Counted from the first letter of the stretch, positions 51,886 through 61,010 are shown. The stretch: 64,000 nucleotides of DNA from Halorubrum salipaludis (GCF_002286985.1 NZ_NSKC01000003.1:186001-250000), one strand, 5' to 3'. Numbers and translations are program-made. Notes: generated by a model from the letters alone, not told the origin.

Positions 51886-53097
51886 TCACTCGGCCGGGGA
51901 GGCGGTCGCGTCGGGGGCGTCGGCGCCGGGCTCCTCGCCGTCGGCGCCGGGCTCCTCGCCGTCGGCGCCGGGCTCCTCGCCGTCGGCGCCGGTCCGATCC
52001 TCGTCGGCGCCGGCGGCCGACTCCGGCTCGTCGCCGTCCGTCCAGTCTCCGACGCGCTCGGCGACCCGCCGGCGGTTCACCTCGCCGACGCGGTCCGCCA
52101 CGTCGTCCACCATCTCGAAGAGGTCCTCACGGACCGGGCTCTCCGGGTCCCGTACCGACGGCCCGTCGGAGCCCTCGGAGTCGAAGTCAGGGTGAACGGG
52201 GAGCCGCGAGAGGACCGGCACGCCGTAGTCGTCGCGGATCTCGTCGCCGCCCCCCTCGCCGAAGACGGCGTGGGTGTCGCCGCACTCGGGGCACCGGAAC
52301 GCGCTCATGTTCTCGACGACGCCGAGGACGGGCGCGTCGTGCTCGTCGAACAGCCGGAGCCCCTTGCGCGCGTCGGCGACGGCCATCTCCTGCGGCGTCG
52401 TGACGATGACGACGCCCGCGATCGGCAGCGACTGGAGCAGGTTCAGCGAGGCGTCCCCGGTGCCCGGCGGCAGGTCGACGACGAGGTAGTCGAGCCGGCC
52501 CCACTCGACCTCGTTGACGAACTTCATCATCACGTTGTTCACCATCGGCCCGCGCATCACCGCCGGCTGGTCGCCGTCGGGCATCAGGTGGTCGGTGCTC
52601 ATCACGCGCACGCCGTCGGAGGCCGGCGGGACGATCTCCTCGTTCGGCGTGACGCCCGGCTCGTTCTCCGTCGGGAGCAGCCGCGGGACGTTCGGTCCGT
52701 GCACGTCGGCGTCGAGGATGCCGACGCGCGCGCCGCGGTCCTTCAGCCCCGCGGCGAGGTTCGCGGCGACGGTCGTCTTCCCGACGCCGCCCTTGCCGGA
52801 GGCGACGGCGATCACGTTGCGGACGCCGGGGAGCGCGTCCGTCTCGAAGCCGTGTTCCTCCCGGAACTCGGCGCGGAGCTCCGGCTCGAGCCCCGCGTCT
52901 TCGACGGCCTCGCGGACCGCGTCGCCGATCTCCATCTCGGCGGGCGCGTGCGGGGCGTTGAACGCGAGCGTCACCTCGGCGGTGCCGTCGTCGATCGTCA
53001 CGTCGTCGACGAGCCCCATCGAGACGATGTCGTCGTCGTTGAGCGGGTCTTCGACTGCGGCGAGTCGATCGGTCAGTTCGCTTTCGGTGAGGGTCAT
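51886..53097 (-). CDS. Mrp/NBP35-type iron-sulfur carrier P-loop ATPase
   Basis: 403 residues. Residues 1-85 are a DUF59-type domain, residues ~95-340 the P-loop ATPase: SGKGGVGKTTVAANLA (deviant Walker A) and DADVHGPN, followed by the CPEC motif (FRCPECGDTHAVFG) that binds a bridging [4Fe-4S] cluster. It is a scaffold or carrier for Fe-S clusters. The C-terminal acidic tail consists of GADGEEP repeats and is probably disordered. Confidence 0.93.
   Translation of the reverse strand: MTLTESELTDRLAAVEDPLNDDDIVSMGLVDDVTIDDGTAEVTLAFNAPHAPAEMEIGDAVREAVEDAGLEPELRAEFREEHGFETDALPGVRNVIAVASGKGGVGKTTVAANLAAGLKDRGARVGILDADVHGPNVPRLLPTENEPGVTPNEEIVPPASDGVRVMSTDHLMPDGDQPAVMRGPMVNNVMMKFVNEVEWGRLDYLVVDLPPGTGDASLNLLQSLPIAGVVIVTTPQEMAVADARKGLRLFDEHDAPVLGVVENMSAFRCPECGDTHAVFGEGGGDEIRDDYGVPVLSRLPVHPDFDSEGSDGPSVRDPESPVREDLFEMVDDVADRVGEVNRRRVAERVGDWTDGDEPESAAGADEDRTGADGEEPGADGEEPGADGEEPGADAPDATASPAE
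51928..51990 (-). repeat. Three in-frame 21-bp tandem repeats in the Mrp tail
   Basis: Three units of 21 bases encode GADGEEP, and they are flanked by partial copies at both sides. As with the other repeats in the window, the unit length keeps the frame. Confidence 0.92.
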
Positions 53098-53219
53098 GGT
53101 GAGAGCGGTCAGGTGGCGTCCGGCGGTCGATTCGGGCGCTCGGCGTCAGATTCGAGCGGGAAAAGGTTAGTTCGAACGCGGATTCTCAGCCCGTGCCACT
53201 GCGGGGAGCGGGGATCGCG

Positions 53220-53507
53220 TCAGAAGAACACGACCCCGATGATGATCGTCGCCACGAACAGGCTCCCCCACAGCACGGTGGTGAGGCCGGCGAGGTAGCC
53301 GAGTCCGAGCAGGTTCGCGAACCGGTCGCTCGGGTCCCCGATGAACCACGCCGCGACCATCGCGTACACCGGCAGGAGGACGATCCCGAAGATGAGGTAC
53401 GTCCCCGGCCCGACGAACGGGAGCGTGTACTCGGGCGACGAGGCGAGCGGCACCGCGGCGGGCCCCGACGCGAGCGCGGCGACGGCGGACGCGGCGAGCG
53501 GCGTCAT
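53220..53507 (-). CDS. Small membrane subunit of an FeS/NrfD redox complex
   Basis: 95 residues with two to three hydrophobic helices (about 33-55, 65-90). The N-terminus looks like a weak signal or helix. No known family was recognised; position is the main evidence, since its start overlaps the NrfD stop by 4 bases and it ends the operon. Probably a structural membrane subunit. Confidence 0.7.
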   Translation of the reverse strand: MTPLAASAVAALASGPAAVPLASSPEYTLPFVGPGTYLIFGIVLLPVYAMVAAWFIGDPSDRFANLLGLGYLAGLTTVLWGSLFVATIIIGVVFF

Positions 53508-54826
53508 GCGTCCACCTCCTCGTGGTCTTCGATCGCGTGCAGTTCAACGACCGGGATCACCTTCGAGACGACGAGGAAGAACAGCACGACGATACCCACC
53601 GTCCCGAGCACGGCCGAGATCTCGACGGGCGAGGGGATGTACGCGCCGGGCACCCCGGCGTACAGGTCGAAGTGGGCGTGCTGGAGCCCCTCGACGACGA
53701 ACAGCACCTTCTCGGCGAGCGTGCCGAACAGGACGGCCACGGACATGCCGACGAGGACGCGAATGTCGTACAGCTCGGGCCGCAGCGAGGTCGCGAACGC
53801 GTACAGCATCGCGAGCGCGACGAGGCCGATCGCGACCCAGTACAGCGGGGTCGCGATCTTCACCTCGGTCGCGTGCTGGAGCGTCGTCGGCGCGGCGAAG
53901 ATCCCCGTGATCACCTGCTGGAGCTGGAGCCACAGGAAGATCAGGCTGAAGAAGCCGAGCCACTTCGCGAGCCCCTGGAAGACGGTGTCCGGAATGAGCT
54001 CGTCCCAGCCGTACGCGTACCGGAACGCCGCCGAGATGATGATGATCCCGCTGACCGCGGAGGTCAGGGCGATCGAGAGGAACGACGGCCCCTGGACGCC
54101 GCCGTGCCAGCCGGCCATCGACGGCAGCAGCGAGAACAGCCACGGGATCACCCCGCCGTGGAGCAACAGCGGCGCCATGATGATGATCGCGAAGGCGATC
54201 CACCAGACCATCCGCTCGACGACCTGGTCTTCCTTCTCGGTGTAGCCGACCGTGATGACGCGGTACACCGGTTCGAGGACGTTCGGAAGGCGGTCGCGGA
54301 GCCGGTGGACGTCGTACCGGATCGTGAGCGCGAGGTACGTCGCGGTCAACACGAAGTAGGCGGTGATGACGGTCACGTCCCACATCAGCGGCGACCACTG
54401 GACCCGCGTCGGCCACGCGGGGAGGACGCTCGTCACCAGTCGGTCGGGCCGGCCGACGTGGATGAGGATGAAGACGCCGGCGCAGGTCAGCGCCGCGATC
54501 GTCAGCAGCTCCGCGAGGCGCGCGACGGGCTGGTAGGTGTCCATCCCGAGCAGCCGCACCGCGGCCGAGAGGATGATCCCGCCGTGCGCGATCCCGACCC
54601 ACCAGATGAACGCGCCGATGTACAGCCCCCACGGCACGCCGCCGCCGGAGCCCCAGTCGGCGAGGTTCGTGACGATCAGGCCGTGCTGGAGCTGCTGGAC
54701 GTAGAAGAACAGCCAGACGCCGATCAGTCCGAAGGCGACCGCCAACGCGGCCAGGTAGCGCTTCGTGAACGTCTGGATCGGCCGGACGAGCGTCTCCCGG
54801 TCGACCCCCGTCACGTCGACGCTCAC
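53504..54826 (-). CDS. nrfD: NrfD/PsrC-type membrane quinone-binding subunit
   Basis: 440 residues, about ten transmembrane helices. NrfD/PsrC family proteins exchange electrons between the quinone pool and an iron-sulfur subunit, without cofactor. Family features include WWVGIAHGGIILSAAVRLL and the quinone-site region of helices near residue 85-130. Start overlaps the ferredoxin stop by 4 bases. Translational coupling with the flanking genes indicates one complex. Confidence 0.9.
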   Translation of the reverse strand: MSVDVTGVDRETLVRPIQTFTKRYLAALAVAFGLIGVWLFFYVQQLQHGLIVTNLADWGSGGGVPWGLYIGAFIWWVGIAHGGIILSAAVRLLGMDTYQPVARLAELLTIAALTCAGVFILIHVGRPDRLVTSVLPAWPTRVQWSPLMWDVTVITAYFVLTATYLALTIRYDVHRLRDRLPNVLEPVYRVITVGYTEKEDQVVERMVWWIAFAIIIMAPLLLHGGVIPWLFSLLPSMAGWHGGVQGPSFLSIALTSAVSGIIIISAAFRYAYGWDELIPDTVFQGLAKWLGFFSLIFLWLQLQQVITGIFAAPTTLQHATEVKIATPLYWVAIGLVALAMLYAFATSLRPELYDIRVLVGMSVAVLFGTLAEKVLFVVEGLQHAHFDLYAGVPGAYIPSPVEISAVLGTVGIVVLFFLVVSKVIPVVELHAIEDHEEVDA

Positions 54827-56088
54827 GCCTCTTCACCCCCGTCGGCGCCTCGATCGAGGACCTCCTTGCGGTTGTCGGTGATCCCCATGTCCTCGTAGGC
54901 GACGGGACCCTCAACCTGCTCGGCGTGCGGCGAGGGCTCGTTGCCGATGAACTGGACGTTCGGCTCGGTGCCGCGTTCCTCCATCAGCTTGAACGTGGAC
55001 ACGGTGTGTTCCTTCCGGTTCGGGAACTCCTCGAGGTCGTTCTCCTGTCCGGAGCGGTACTCTTCGAGGTGCTGGTTCGGCGGGCTCTCCGGGTCGTTGA
55101 GGTCGCCGAAGTGGATGGCGTCCATGGTGCACGCCTCCTCGCAGGCGGTGGTGCCGACCTTCTCTTCGCCCATCTGGCCGTCCTGCCGGTCGACGCAGAA
55201 GGTGCACTTGCCCATCACGCCCTCCGGCGGCCGAGAGCCGACCCAGCGCCCGCGGTCGTCGATCTGGTGGTCGTCGTCGATCTCGGACTCGGGCACGTCC
55301 GGCTCGCCCCACTGGAAGTAGTTGACGCCGTACGGACAGGACACCTCGCAGTACCGGCAGCCGATACAGATGTCGTAGTCCGTCAGGACGAGCCCGTCCT
55401 CCTCGCGGGTGTGGCGGGCCCCGACCGGACACACCTTCGTGCACGGCGAATCCGTGCAGTGCTGGCAGGTCCGCGGCAGGAAGTTCTCCTGCTCGCCCTG
55501 GCCTTCGTCTTCGAACGCGAAGACGTACATCCAGTTGGCGCCCTCGGAGAGGTTGTGCTCCTGGTCGCACGCGACCATGCAGGCGAGACACCCGTCGCAG
55601 TTGTTGAGGTTGATCGTCATCCCCCAACGAGTGCCCTCGCCGTCGTCGCCGCCGCCGGCGCCCGCGGCGCCGTCGTCGCCGCCGGTGGTCGCGCCGGCGC
55701 TCCCGAGCCCGCCGAGCCCGAGCGCGGCGGCCGCGGCGCCCTTCTTCATCACCGATCGCCGCGACTCGCTCTCGTCGCCGTCAACGCCCCGCAGGGTCTC
55801 CCCGATGCCCTCGAACGCCCCTTCGATGCGGTCGATGGCGTTCACGTCTCCCGAGTCGACCTCGTCGGGATCTGGCAAGTCGACCTCGCGGTCGTCGACG
55901 TCGAACTCCTCGAGGATCCGGTCGTGATAGCGACGGTAGAACTCGACCTCCGAGAGATCGCCCGCGGACACCTTCTGGGCGTCCCGAGCCATCTCCATGC
56001 CGAGATCCGCGTCGTACCCGGTCTCCTCGAGGAGCCGCCTGTGCTCCTCGTCCGGTGTCGCGTACATCGATTCGTCGTCGGTGCTCAT
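54823..56088 (-). CDS. Four-cluster [4Fe-4S] ferredoxin subunit with long N-terminal extension and Tat motif
   Basis: 421 residues. Cysteine motifs for four clusters are visible in order: CDGCLACMVAC, CQHCTDSPCTKVCP, CIGCRYCEVSCP and CTFC...ACEEAC. A Tat-type RR (R110-R111) with an alanine/glycine helix follows an acidic N-terminal domain of about 105 residues that resembles the haloarchaeal ferredoxin N-terminal domain. The cluster domain is thus predicted outside the membrane with NrfD as anchor. The ATG at 56088 is chosen because translation from further upstream gives Gly/Pro-rich residues of no family character. Confidence 0.85.
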   Translation of the reverse strand: MSTDDESMYATPDEEHRRLLEETGYDADLGMEMARDAQKVSAGDLSEVEFYRRYHDRILEEFDVDDREVDLPDPDEVDSGDVNAIDRIEGAFEGIGETLRGVDGDESESRRSVMKKGAAAAALGLGGLGSAGATTGGDDGAAGAGGGDDGEGTRWGMTINLNNCDGCLACMVACDQEHNLSEGANWMYVFAFEDEGQGEQENFLPRTCQHCTDSPCTKVCPVGARHTREEDGLVLTDYDICIGCRYCEVSCPYGVNYFQWGEPDVPESEIDDDHQIDDRGRWVGSRPPEGVMGKCTFCVDRQDGQMGEEKVGTTACEEACTMDAIHFGDLNDPESPPNQHLEEYRSGQENDLEEFPNRKEHTVSTFKLMEERGTEPNVQFIGNEPSPHAEQVEGPVAYEDMGITDNRKEVLDRGADGGEEA

Positions 56089-56322
56089 GGTCGGAATGGA
56101 GTGTTCTCCCGCCCCGTGCGGACGGGTCACGGGAGCGTCGCCGGGTCCGGGGGTACCGCCGACGCCGGCGGCGGTCGCGGGCCCCGGACTGACGTTCCCG
56201 GTTCCGACGTACGGGATTCGGCGGGTCAATCGTTGGTCGGATTCTTAGCCGATAGAAACGACCGCGAATATGTTCGAACGGATCGAAATAAAGCGCCGCT
56301 CGCGATCACCGGAGGGACCGAC

Positions 56323-57810
56323 TCACTCCGCGAGGCCGCTCTCGGAGAGGACCCGCTCCGCGGACGCCTCGAACGCGTCGCGCTCCTCCGCGAGCGCGTC
56401 GTTCGTGAGCGCGCCGTCGCGTTTCGCGACCTCGCCGTCGACGATCACCGTGTCGACGTTGCCGACGCCCGCTTGGAACGCCACCGTCTCGACCGGGTTG
56501 TTCACCGGCAGCGTGTTGACGTCGCCGCCGTCGATCACGACGAGGTCGGCGCGCTTCCCCGGCGTGATCGAGCCGACGCGGTCCTCGAGACCGAGCGCCC
56601 GGGCGCCCTCGATGGTCGCGATCTCCAGCGCCCGGTGGGGGTCGATGGAGACCTCGGTCGTCTGCTCGCCGCGGTCGACGACCGGCTGATTGTCGATCCC
56701 GCGCTGGACGCCGACGGCCATGCGGGTCTGCGTGAACATGTCGCCGCTGACGTTCGACACGATGTCGACGCCGACGGAGGGGGTCGCACCGGCCTCGGCC
56801 GCCTTCCCGAGGACGGGCGTCCCCATTCCCATCTGCAGCTCGACCTCCGGCGTGGTCGAGATCGACCCGCCGGAGTCGCCGACGAGCGCGAACTCCTCGT
56901 CCTCGAAGCGGTTGGCGTGGACGTAGTTGAGGTCGTCGCCGAGCAGCCCCAGTTCCTCCAAGGCGTAGACGCCGCCCCCGCCGAGGGACCCGATGTGCAT
57001 CGAGGCGGGGATGCCCATCTCGCGGGCGCGGGTGATGTCCTCCTCGACCACCTCGTCGGTGGCGTAGTCGGGACCGCGGATCCCCATCGCGAGCGTGATC
57101 CGGTCGTCGGCGACGGGGAACCGCTCCTCGTGGAGCCGCTCGATGTCGTCCGGGTGTGGCTCCGTGCTCGCCTCCCACCACTTCGCGCCGTCGTCGCCCG
57201 GCGGGCCGTGCGTGAACACCGCCCGGATCCCCGCGTCCTCCAGGCCGTCGATCGCGCGGTCGGAGTGGTCCGGGGAGTTGGCGATGTGGAACCAGTCGAG
57301 GACCGTCGTCGTCCCGGCGTTGAGCTGTTCGGCCGCCCCGAACAGGTTCCCGAGGTAGGCGTCCTCGGGCCGGTAGTGGCTACTCACCTCGCCGAGCATG
57401 ATCTCGAGGTAGTCGGTGAAGGTCCAGTCGCCGGCGATCCCGCGCACGCCGGCCTGCCACGTGTGGAGGTGGGTGTTGACGAACCCGGGCGCGACGACCG
57501 CGCCGGACGCGTCGATGACCGCCGCGTCGTCGGGGTCGATCCCCTCGGCGACCTCGACGATCTCGCCGTTCTCCACGTAGACGTCCGCGCGCTCCAAGAC
57601 GCCGATATCGGGATCGACCGAGACCACGGTCCCGTTCCGGACGACCAGCCGGTCGGGGGCGTCACCAGTAGACCCGTCGTCGCCGTCATCGGTGCCATTC
57701 CCGCCGATCGACCCCAGACAGCCCGAGAGCGGAAGCGAGACCGCGGCCGCGCTGCCGGCCAGATAGCTCCGTCGCGATACGCCGCCGTCGTCGTCGGTTC
57801 GTCGTCGCAT
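56323..57810 (-). CDS. Exported Tat lipoprotein amidohydrolase (cytosine-deaminase-like)
   Basis: 495 residues. The N-terminus has the twin-arginine signal SRRSYLAG and a lipobox (LSGC), so the enzyme is placed outside the cell membrane. The TIM-barrel part carries NTHLHTWQAG, MHIG, YVHANRF and GVDIVSN, the metal-binding positions of the deaminase branch (AtzB, TrzN, SAH deaminase types). Cytoplasmic localisation is the rule for that branch, so export is unusual. The substrate is unknown. Genes on both sides are on the same strand but separated by more than 80 bases. Confidence 0.85.
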   Translation of the reverse strand: MRRRTDDDGGVSRRSYLAGSAAAVSLPLSGCLGSIGGNGTDDGDDGSTGDAPDRLVVRNGTVVSVDPDIGVLERADVYVENGEIVEVAEGIDPDDAAVIDASGAVVAPGFVNTHLHTWQAGVRGIAGDWTFTDYLEIMLGEVSSHYRPEDAYLGNLFGAAEQLNAGTTTVLDWFHIANSPDHSDRAIDGLEDAGIRAVFTHGPPGDDGAKWWEASTEPHPDDIERLHEERFPVADDRITLAMGIRGPDYATDEVVEEDITRAREMGIPASMHIGSLGGGGVYALEELGLLGDDLNYVHANRFEDEEFALVGDSGGSISTTPEVELQMGMGTPVLGKAAEAGATPSVGVDIVSNVSGDMFTQTRMAVGVQRGIDNQPVVDRGEQTTEVSIDPHRALEIATIEGARALGLEDRVGSITPGKRADLVVIDGGDVNTLPVNNPVETVAFQAGVGNVDTVIVDGEVAKRDGALTNDALAEERDAFEASAERVLSESGLAE

Positions 57811-57896
57811 TGTCGGCACCCGTGCTCGGGGCCGCCGAACCGTGGGAGTTCGTTCGGTATGTTCCAACCGGGGTCGCGGCGCGACGGGCGACCCCG

Positions 57897-58658
57897 TCAG
57901 GGGGCGCTCTCCTCGACCTCGACGGGGTCGGACGCGAGCGCCTCGCGGCCGGAGAGGTAGTTCTTCGCGAGCCAGGCCTCGGCGCGCGAGACGCGGTACT
58001 GGAGCGTGGAGACGGGGATCCGCTCCGCCTCCGCGACCTCTTGGAGGGACATCCGGCGCGGGGTGTCGTAGTACCCCCGCTCGATCGCGGCCCGGAGTGC
58101 CTCGCGCTGTTCCGGCGGAAGGTCGTCCGCGTCCGGCCGCTCGACCGCCCAGTCGGGGGAGCCGTCCACCCGCCCGAAGGTCAGTTCGAGTCCCGGGCGG
58201 AGGTTCGCTTCCAGCTCCTCGTACACCGTGCTCAGGGCGCTGTCGTCGTCGGCGAGCACGTTCCACTCGTAGGTGTTCCCGTACTGCTGTGCCCGGCAGA
58301 GCGCCCCGTCTCCCAGCCGCTGGGTCACGAGGTACGGCACCGATCGGCACCCCTCGCCCTCCGACTGTCTCGAGTAGATGAGCCGGCTCGTCGGCCGCTC
58401 GGCGAGCACCTCGTGTTCCCAGTCGAGCTCGCAGCCGCCCATGCCTCGGAGGTTCGAACAGCGGGGAAGCCCGTCGAGCCGGCGGTCGTACGCCTCCAGC
58501 GCCTCCGGCGGTCCCGTGACCTCGTCGACGCGCCACATCGTCTCGGCGGTCGCGTGACAGGAGACTGTCCGGGAGTAGAGCCCCGGGTTCTCGATGAACA
58601 CGTCCATCAGGTCGTCCGCGCCCTCCTCGTAGGTGACCGTGAAATCGAACTCCTGCAT
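57897..58658 (-). CDS. Bat-type helix-turn-helix transcriptional regulator
   Basis: 253 residues from ATG 58658. The C-terminal HTH_10 motif (bacterio-opsin activator type) is clear: PPEQREALRAAIERGYYDTPRRMSLQEVAEAERIPVSTLQYRVSRAEAWL. The N-terminal part is a typical haloarchaeal BAT-associated sensory domain. Ligand and targets are unknown. It is adjacent to the exported amidohydrolase, on the same strand, and to the uridine phosphorylase gene, which is divergent; regulation of one or both is possible. An upstream ATG at 58781 would add 41 residues of low family character and was not chosen. Confidence 0.82.
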   Translation of the reverse strand: MQEFDFTVTYEEGADDLMDVFIENPGLYSRTVSCHATAETMWRVDEVTGPPEALEAYDRRLDGLPRCSNLRGMGGCELDWEHEVLAERPTSRLIYSRQSEGEGCRSVPYLVTQRLGDGALCRAQQYGNTYEWNVLADDDSALSTVYEELEANLRPGLELTFGRVDGSPDWAVERPDADDLPPEQREALRAAIERGYYDTPRRMSLQEVAEAERIPVSTLQYRVSRAEAWLAKNYLSGREALASDPVEVEESAP

Positions 58659-58804
58659 GCCGATCGGTACGCCGGATCCGTACAAGAACGCACGGTTGGC
58701 ATATGCCGACTCGGCCGCCGGCGATGGCGGGCGGACCCCGGGCCGAACCGGCGTCGCGTCGGCTCGTTTCCGCGGTGCCATCTCGTCGGACGGTCCGAGA
58801 AGTA

Positions 58805-58812
58805 TTTTAAAA
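58805..58812 (+). promoter_or_regulatory. TATA-like box upstream of uridine phosphorylase
   Basis: The symmetric TTTTAAAA is centred about 24 bases before the ATG at 58832. A GGGGGA sits immediately before that ATG but probably too close to act as a ribosome-binding site. Confidence 0.6.
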
Positions 58813-58831
58813 GAGACCGTCTACGGGGGAC

Positions 58832-59650
58832 ATGACCGGAGACAGCGAGGACCCCAACGACGAGGCCGGCTACCACGTCGAGGTCGCGCCCGACGACGTC
58901 GCGGACGCGGTGTTGCTCCCCGGCAACCCCGAGCGCGTGGACAAGATCACGGCGCTGTGGGACGACCACGAGGAGGTCGCGCGCCACCGGGAGTACCGCA
59001 CCGCGACCGGCAGCTACGAGGGCGCGCCGATCTCGGTGACCTCCACCGGGATCGGGTCGCCGTCGGCCGCCATCGCGGTCGAGGAGCTTGCCAGGGTGGG
59101 CGTCGACACGTACATCCGGGTCGGCTCCTGCGGCGCGATCCAGCCGGAGATGGACGTGGGCGACCTGGTCATCACGACCGGCGCGGTCCGGCAGGAGGGG
59201 ACGAGCGACGAGTACGTCCGCGAGGACTACCCCGCGAGCGCCGACGGCGAGGTCGTCTCGGCGCTCGTCGCCGCCGCCGAGCGGCTGGGCCACGACTACC
59301 ACACCGGCGTCACGATGAGCGCGGACTCCTTCTACGCCGGGCAGGGCCGCCCCGGCTTCGAGGGGTTCGAGGCGGCCGGTTCCGACGAGCTGGTCGCGGA
59401 GCTTCAGGACGCGAACGTGAAGAACATCGAGATGGAGGCGTCGGCGATCCTCACGATCGCGAACGTGTACGGGCTCCGCGCCGGCGCGGTCTGCTCCGTC
59501 TACGCGAACCGCGTCACCGGCGAGTTCCGGACCGAGGGCGAGTCGCGGGCGGCGGAGACTGCGAGCCTCGCCGTGAAGCTCCTCGCGCGGATGGACGAGG
59601 TCAAGGCGGAGGCGGGCGCCGACCGCTGGCACGCCGGCCTCTCGCTGTAG
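58832..59650 (+). CDS. udp: Uridine phosphorylase (nucleoside phosphorylase I family)
   Basis: 272 residues. Cleaves uridine with phosphate to uracil and ribose-1-phosphate. LLPGNPERVDKI (phosphate), GSCGAIQPEMDVGDLVI, and the late EMEASAI with the ribose-binding Met/Glu pair match the hexameric family. It could also be a purine nucleoside phosphorylase-like paralogue, but the overall match is best for uridine. Pairs with cdd in the window and with the ribose-1-phosphate routes known in archaea. Confidence 0.9.
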   Translation: MTGDSEDPNDEAGYHVEVAPDDVADAVLLPGNPERVDKITALWDDHEEVARHREYRTATGSYEGAPISVTSTGIGSPSAAIAVEELARVGVDTYIRVGSCGAIQPEMDVGDLVITTGAVRQEGTSDEYVREDYPASADGEVVSALVAAAERLGHDYHTGVTMSADSFYAGQGRPGFEGFEAAGSDELVAELQDANVKNIEMEASAILTIANVYGLRAGAVCSVYANRVTGEFRTEGESRAAETASLAVKLLARMDEVKAEAGADRWHAGLSL

Positions 59651-59828
59651 GGTCGAGACGGCCCGACGGGGGCTCCGCGATCGCTGCGCGTCCGTCGGCG
59701 TGCGCTGGTTGCCGCGCGTCGGTCGCCGCCCGTCCGCGGCGTGCGCTGGTCGCCGCGTGTCGATCTGCCGATGACCCCGTCAGCGACGTTCCAAAGCGAC
59801 TTTACCCGCGGACCGCGGAGCGACACGC

Positions 59829-61010
59829 ATGGCTACACAGGTCGTCGTCGTCGGTTCCGGGTATGCCGGCGCAGGGGCGGTGAAGGCGTTCGAAGACGAG
59901 GTCGGCGATGGCGAGGCCGAGCTCACGTGGATCTCGGAGCACGACTACCACCTCGTCCTCCACGAGGTCCACCGCGCGATCCGCAATCCCGCGGTCGCCG
60001 AGAAGATCACCATTCCCGTCGACGAGATCAAATCGCCCGAGTCCGACTTCGTGCAGGGTCGCGTCGTCGACGTCGACACTGACGAGCGGGTCGTCGAGAC
60101 GGACGACGGGACGACCGTCGACTACGACTACCTCCTGCTCGGCGTCGGCTCCACGACCGCCTTCTTCGGTATCGAGGGGCTCAAGGAGAACGCCCACCAG
60201 CTCAAGAGCCTCGACGACGCCAAGGCGATCCACGAGGACGTGCGGTCGGCCGCCGCCGAGGCGACGCGGTCCGACCCCGTCGAGGTCATCGTCGGCGGCG
60301 CCGGCCTCTCCGGGATCCAGACCGCGGGCGAGATCGCGGAGTACCGCGACAAGCACCGCGCCCCGATCAACATCAAGCTCGTCGAGGGCCTCGACGAGGT
60401 CTTCCCCGGGAACGACCCGCAGGTCCAGGGCGCGCTCCGCCAGCGGCTCGAGGACGCCGACATCGAGATCCTCACCGGCGACTTCATCTCGAAGGCCGAC
60501 GAGGACGCGGTGTACCTCGGCGGCGGCGAGGACGAGGAGCCCGAGGAGCTCGGGTACGACGTGCTGATCTGGACCGGCGGCATCACGGGCCAGCCGGAGT
60601 TAGAGAACGTCGAGGTCGAGAAGGACGAGCGCTCGAACCGCGTCCACGCCGCCTCCGACTTCACCACCAGCGACGACCGCGTGTTCGCCATCGGCGACAC
60701 CGCCCTCGTCGAGCAGGGCGACGACGACGTGGCGCCGCCGACCGCGCAGGCCGCCTGGCAGGCCGCGGAGGTCGCCGGCGAGAACCTCGCGCGCGCCGCC
60801 CGCGGCGCGCCCCTCCAGTCGTGGGAGCACACGGACAAGGGGACCGTCATCTCGGTCGGCGAGGACGCGGTCGCCCACGACGTGATGGGGATGCCGATCA
60901 AGACGTTCGGCGGGACCCCCGCGAAGCTGCTCAAGAAGTCCATCGCGGTGCGGTGGATCGCGAAGGTCTCCTCGACCGGGCGCGGCGTGAGCGCGTTCGG
61001 CGACATGTAG
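59829..61010 (+). CDS. ndh: Type II NADH dehydrogenase-like FAD protein
   Basis: 393 residues. Two Rossmann loops: VVVVGSGYAGAGA for FAD and VIVGGAGLSGIQTAGE for NADH, with the second FAD motif FAIGDTALV near residue 290 and a C-terminal membrane-facing part (GGTPAKLLKKSIAVRWI). Non-proton-pumping NADH:quinone reductases have this layout; sulfide:quinone reductase is an alternative but the redox cysteines of that family were not seen. It could supply the NADH-oxidising step missing from the complex I operon. Confidence 0.85.
   Translation: MATQVVVVGSGYAGAGAVKAFEDEVGDGEAELTWISEHDYHLVLHEVHRAIRNPAVAEKITIPVDEIKSPESDFVQGRVVDVDTDERVVETDDGTTVDYDYLLLGVGSTTAFFGIEGLKENAHQLKSLDDAKAIHEDVRSAAAEATRSDPVEVIVGGAGLSGIQTAGEIAEYRDKHRAPINIKLVEGLDEVFPGNDPQVQGALRQRLEDADIEILTGDFISKADEDAVYLGGGEDEEPEELGYDVLIWTGGITGQPELENVEVEKDERSNRVHAASDFTTSDDRVFAIGDTALVEQGDDDVAPPTAQAAWQAAEVAGENLARAARGAPLQSWEHTDKGTVISVGEDAVAHDVMGMPIKTFGGTPAKLLKKSIAVRWIAKVSSTGRGVSAFGDM

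Noticed and set aside
58659-58781. Extended N-terminus of the Bat-type regulator from the ATG at 58781
   Set aside because: The 41 extra residues have a composition unlike the domain, and the family begins at MQEFDF. The TATA-like box at 58805-58812 would leave almost no space for a promoter of the extended form, though this is not decisive.
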